Position numbers and translations under genes: made by a program. A stretch of DNA of 64,000 nt from Tethya wilhelma (Eukaryota > Porifera > Demospongiae > Tethyida > Tethyidae), in the NCBI GenBank assembly GCA_964030475.1, contig CAXIPT010000003.1:7826453-7890452 (forward strand). The letters are read 5' to 3'. Position 1 is the stretch's first letter. Each line of letters begins with the position of its first letter. Below are positions 62,195 through 64,000 of the stretch, piece after piece. The notes under the pieces were generated by a model. The model ran no database searches. It worked only from the letters and a program-made list of their open reading frames with translations, and was not told the DNA's origin.

Positions 62195-62740
62195 CCTAAA
62201 GCCGTTGGCAATGCCGTCTAGAATGTATTGAATAATTTATCTTGATGGCTGGCTAGCGCCTCCCTCCAAGCTTCTATCTTAAGTGGGGTTCGGATCTCCT
62301 GTAATTTCGCCGGTAGTTGCTTCTCTGTCAGTGTCTTACAGAGAGTCAATGCTCGGAGTTGAGACATGTAGTTGCACAGTGATTCTGTTGGACCTGCACC
62401 CTACACAAGAGACAAGTAGAAAGGGCATTCCCACCCAAGCCAATGTATTAACATTATCACAATCAGCCGATCAGCCAGCAGTAAATACAGGATCTGGCAG
62501 CCTTGAGTGAACTGTTCACAAAACTTATTATTGGTGACAAGATGAATTAAATTTTGATATAAAGGACAGATAATCATAAGGATAATGATGGACAACCATG
62601 ATTGCATGATCAGTGGGATAATAAGTGATGGGTGATGGGTAAACTGAAAGGTAAATATAAAATCAATGTTGATGAGCTAGACACAATGATCGGAGAGGTA
62701 AGAGTTAGGATGAGATGGCTTCGGCTGGTGCCACCACTCT
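62195..62740. other. Linker between RT and gag-like fragments
   Basis: No domain was recognised on either strand; it is probably degraded interior of the same retrotransposon. Confidence 0.4.
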
Positions 62741-63719
62741 TCAGGCAGAACCCTTCGTTTTGCCTGGGCATTTTGAGACTGGGTGGTTGCCACTGCAGCT
62801 ACTGCATGTGTGGATATATTGGCAAGCTGGGCCAAACCTGCAATCGCCATTGTATTCGTTAAACTTGATGCAGATAGGGGACTGTGCAGGCAGCCTTTTG
62901 GAGGGTGGGAGGGCAGCTGAAGTGGGTGGCCATGGTCTCTTGCGCTGCTTCATTGGGCAATTATCGGAGATGTTTTCCACTGAGTGGCAGAGCTTGCACC
63001 AGGCCTCCTGGCTCAGGAGCATGCCAGTGAAACACTGTGAATAGATACCGGGGTTCACTTCGGACCAGTTTTTGATCCCCCTGTCAGCCGCATCTTGCCT
63101 GAAGTTTTGATCGTAAATGATCCAGGCCCGCCCTGGCGATTGAGCATTGGTATGCTAGCATGTCGGCTGCCCTCTCCGGATGAGCCACCGTGACCACAGC
63201 CATGTATAGGGAGAAGCACTCGACCCAGGTGCCCAAGTCTGGAATAAGATGCTTGATGTGTGCGTGTGGCGCTTGGAGAACTACTATCTGGCCATCCAGC
63301 GAGCCTGGCAGCCTGGCCTTGCCGCGAGCCAGGGGTAGTTCCGACAAATCAATGTATTCTCCCTTCCTGATCTTCTCGATCGTTTTCTTCAGCAATGAGG
63401 GAAGACCTGGTACTGTCGGTGTCATCACGCTGCTTGACGACGCCTGGCTCTCTTCAGCACCCCCTCCTACGCCCAGGGTCCTGGCCAGCTGGCTCAATGC
63501 TGACGGCTGCTGGCTGTAATTTGCTGGCAGTTCTGGTACCAATGCTAATTCATTATAGGCTGGCATCTCGTCCAGCTGGGTACCTAATAAAACAGGCAGC
63601 AGAAATAAAGGGGAAGGGCAATCATGACTGCTGCTGCATGGTATAGCCTGCTCCTGCTCAGCAATAGCAAAGACAAAAGAAAGAGGAAAAAAACAAAAAA
63701 AGAAACAACAAACTAACAA
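62741..63719 (-). pseudogene. Gag-like protein of a DIRS/Ngaro-type retrotransposon, one frame break
   Basis: Minus strand: LPSLLKKTIEKIRKGEYIDL, DLGTWVECFSLYMAVVTVAH and ERAADMLAYQ, then a frame change near 63080 and NPGIYSQCFTGM. It ends with a Cys/His-rich segment (CIKFNEYNGDCRFGPACQY, HPVSKCP) typical of nucleic-acid-binding gag C termini. Together with the RT fragment in the same orientation it represents one element, 5' end toward 64000. Confidence 0.7.
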
Positions 63720-64000
63720 ACAACAACAAAAAACAACAGAGGGTGCTCTTGCTTAGTCTGGCACTTCTGCCGGCTAAGCCTAGCATGCTCTTAGCCCCAC
63801 CTGAGGTGAAATGTATCATACTTCCCATGCTGGGAGTGGAGAATAGGTAGAGGACCTGCTCTAGCCTCGTTTCTTATATGCACGAACACACATTTGCATC
63901 TACCATTTGACTTTTTCTTTTTTTTTTTTAACATACCCCTTGAGGAGCCCGCTTGTCCTTCTGGTTGTCTTTGCTGTTCCATGGCTTGCTGACCTTTGAC
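63720..64000. other. Retrotransposon 5' flank, no ORF recognised
   Basis: A-rich tracts on both strands; possibly the 5' region of the gag-bearing element. No terminal repeat could be confirmed inside the window. Confidence 0.35.

Overview
The window is animal nuclear DNA, most likely from a sponge (demosponge). That placement is inferred from very compact multi-exon genes with short GT-AG introns, metazoan trafficking proteins (RAB14, EHBP1), lineage-specific cysteine-rich receptors and a dense invertebrate-type transposon load. No rRNA or tRNA gene and no prokaryotic feature was seen.

Positions 1-21451 hold four conserved genes in two head-to-head pairs. The 5' half of an EHBP1-like gene (minus) faces RAB14 (plus) across about 340 bp. 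A STAND/NB-ARC-like ATPase with tetratricopeptide repeats (minus) faces PLAA (plus), the ubiquitin-binding Cdc48/VCP cofactor, across only 56 bp. RAB14 and the STAND gene converge tail to tail.

Positions 22164-42531 hold four single-pass membrane proteins that look like one receptor neighbourhood. The first is an 861-residue protein whose ectodomain is a long Asp/Gln/Asn-rich and Phe/Leu-rich repeat array. Receptors A and B (minus, tandem) are built from an unfamiliar Cys/Trp/Pro-rich repeat plus TIL and EGF-like modules. Receptor C (plus) carries seven TIL domains. All four end in a short putative alpha/beta (SEA-like) segment, or carry one near the N terminus, with a TM helix and a short tail. 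The tails of A and B both contain an ITIM-type tyrosine motif. The divergent promoter between B and C is occupied almost completely by a palindromic TA-flanked MITE carrying CRE-like sites.

Positions 42532-64000 are a transposon graveyard with little or no host coding sequence. It holds a Penelope-like GIY-YIG fragment, BEL/Pao reverse transcriptase and integrase fragments in opposite orientations, a tyrosine-recombinase-type retrotransposon gag and RT (DIRS/Ngaro-like), a hAT-type MITE with a clear target duplication, several foldback repeats and a recurring mosaic repeat. It also holds a 4.06-kb pogo/Tigger-type transposon with intact TIRs and TA duplication. Its transposase ORF is divergently paired with a HIRAN-domain ORF, which is the most unusual mobile-element arrangement here.

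Five isolated N characters (32302, 40707, 44806, 47485, 55397) sit at or beside repeat breakpoints and probably mark assembly joins, so structure across them should be read with caution. Exon boundaries were read by eye from splice sites and reading phase. Spans are firmer than individual exon ends unless stated.
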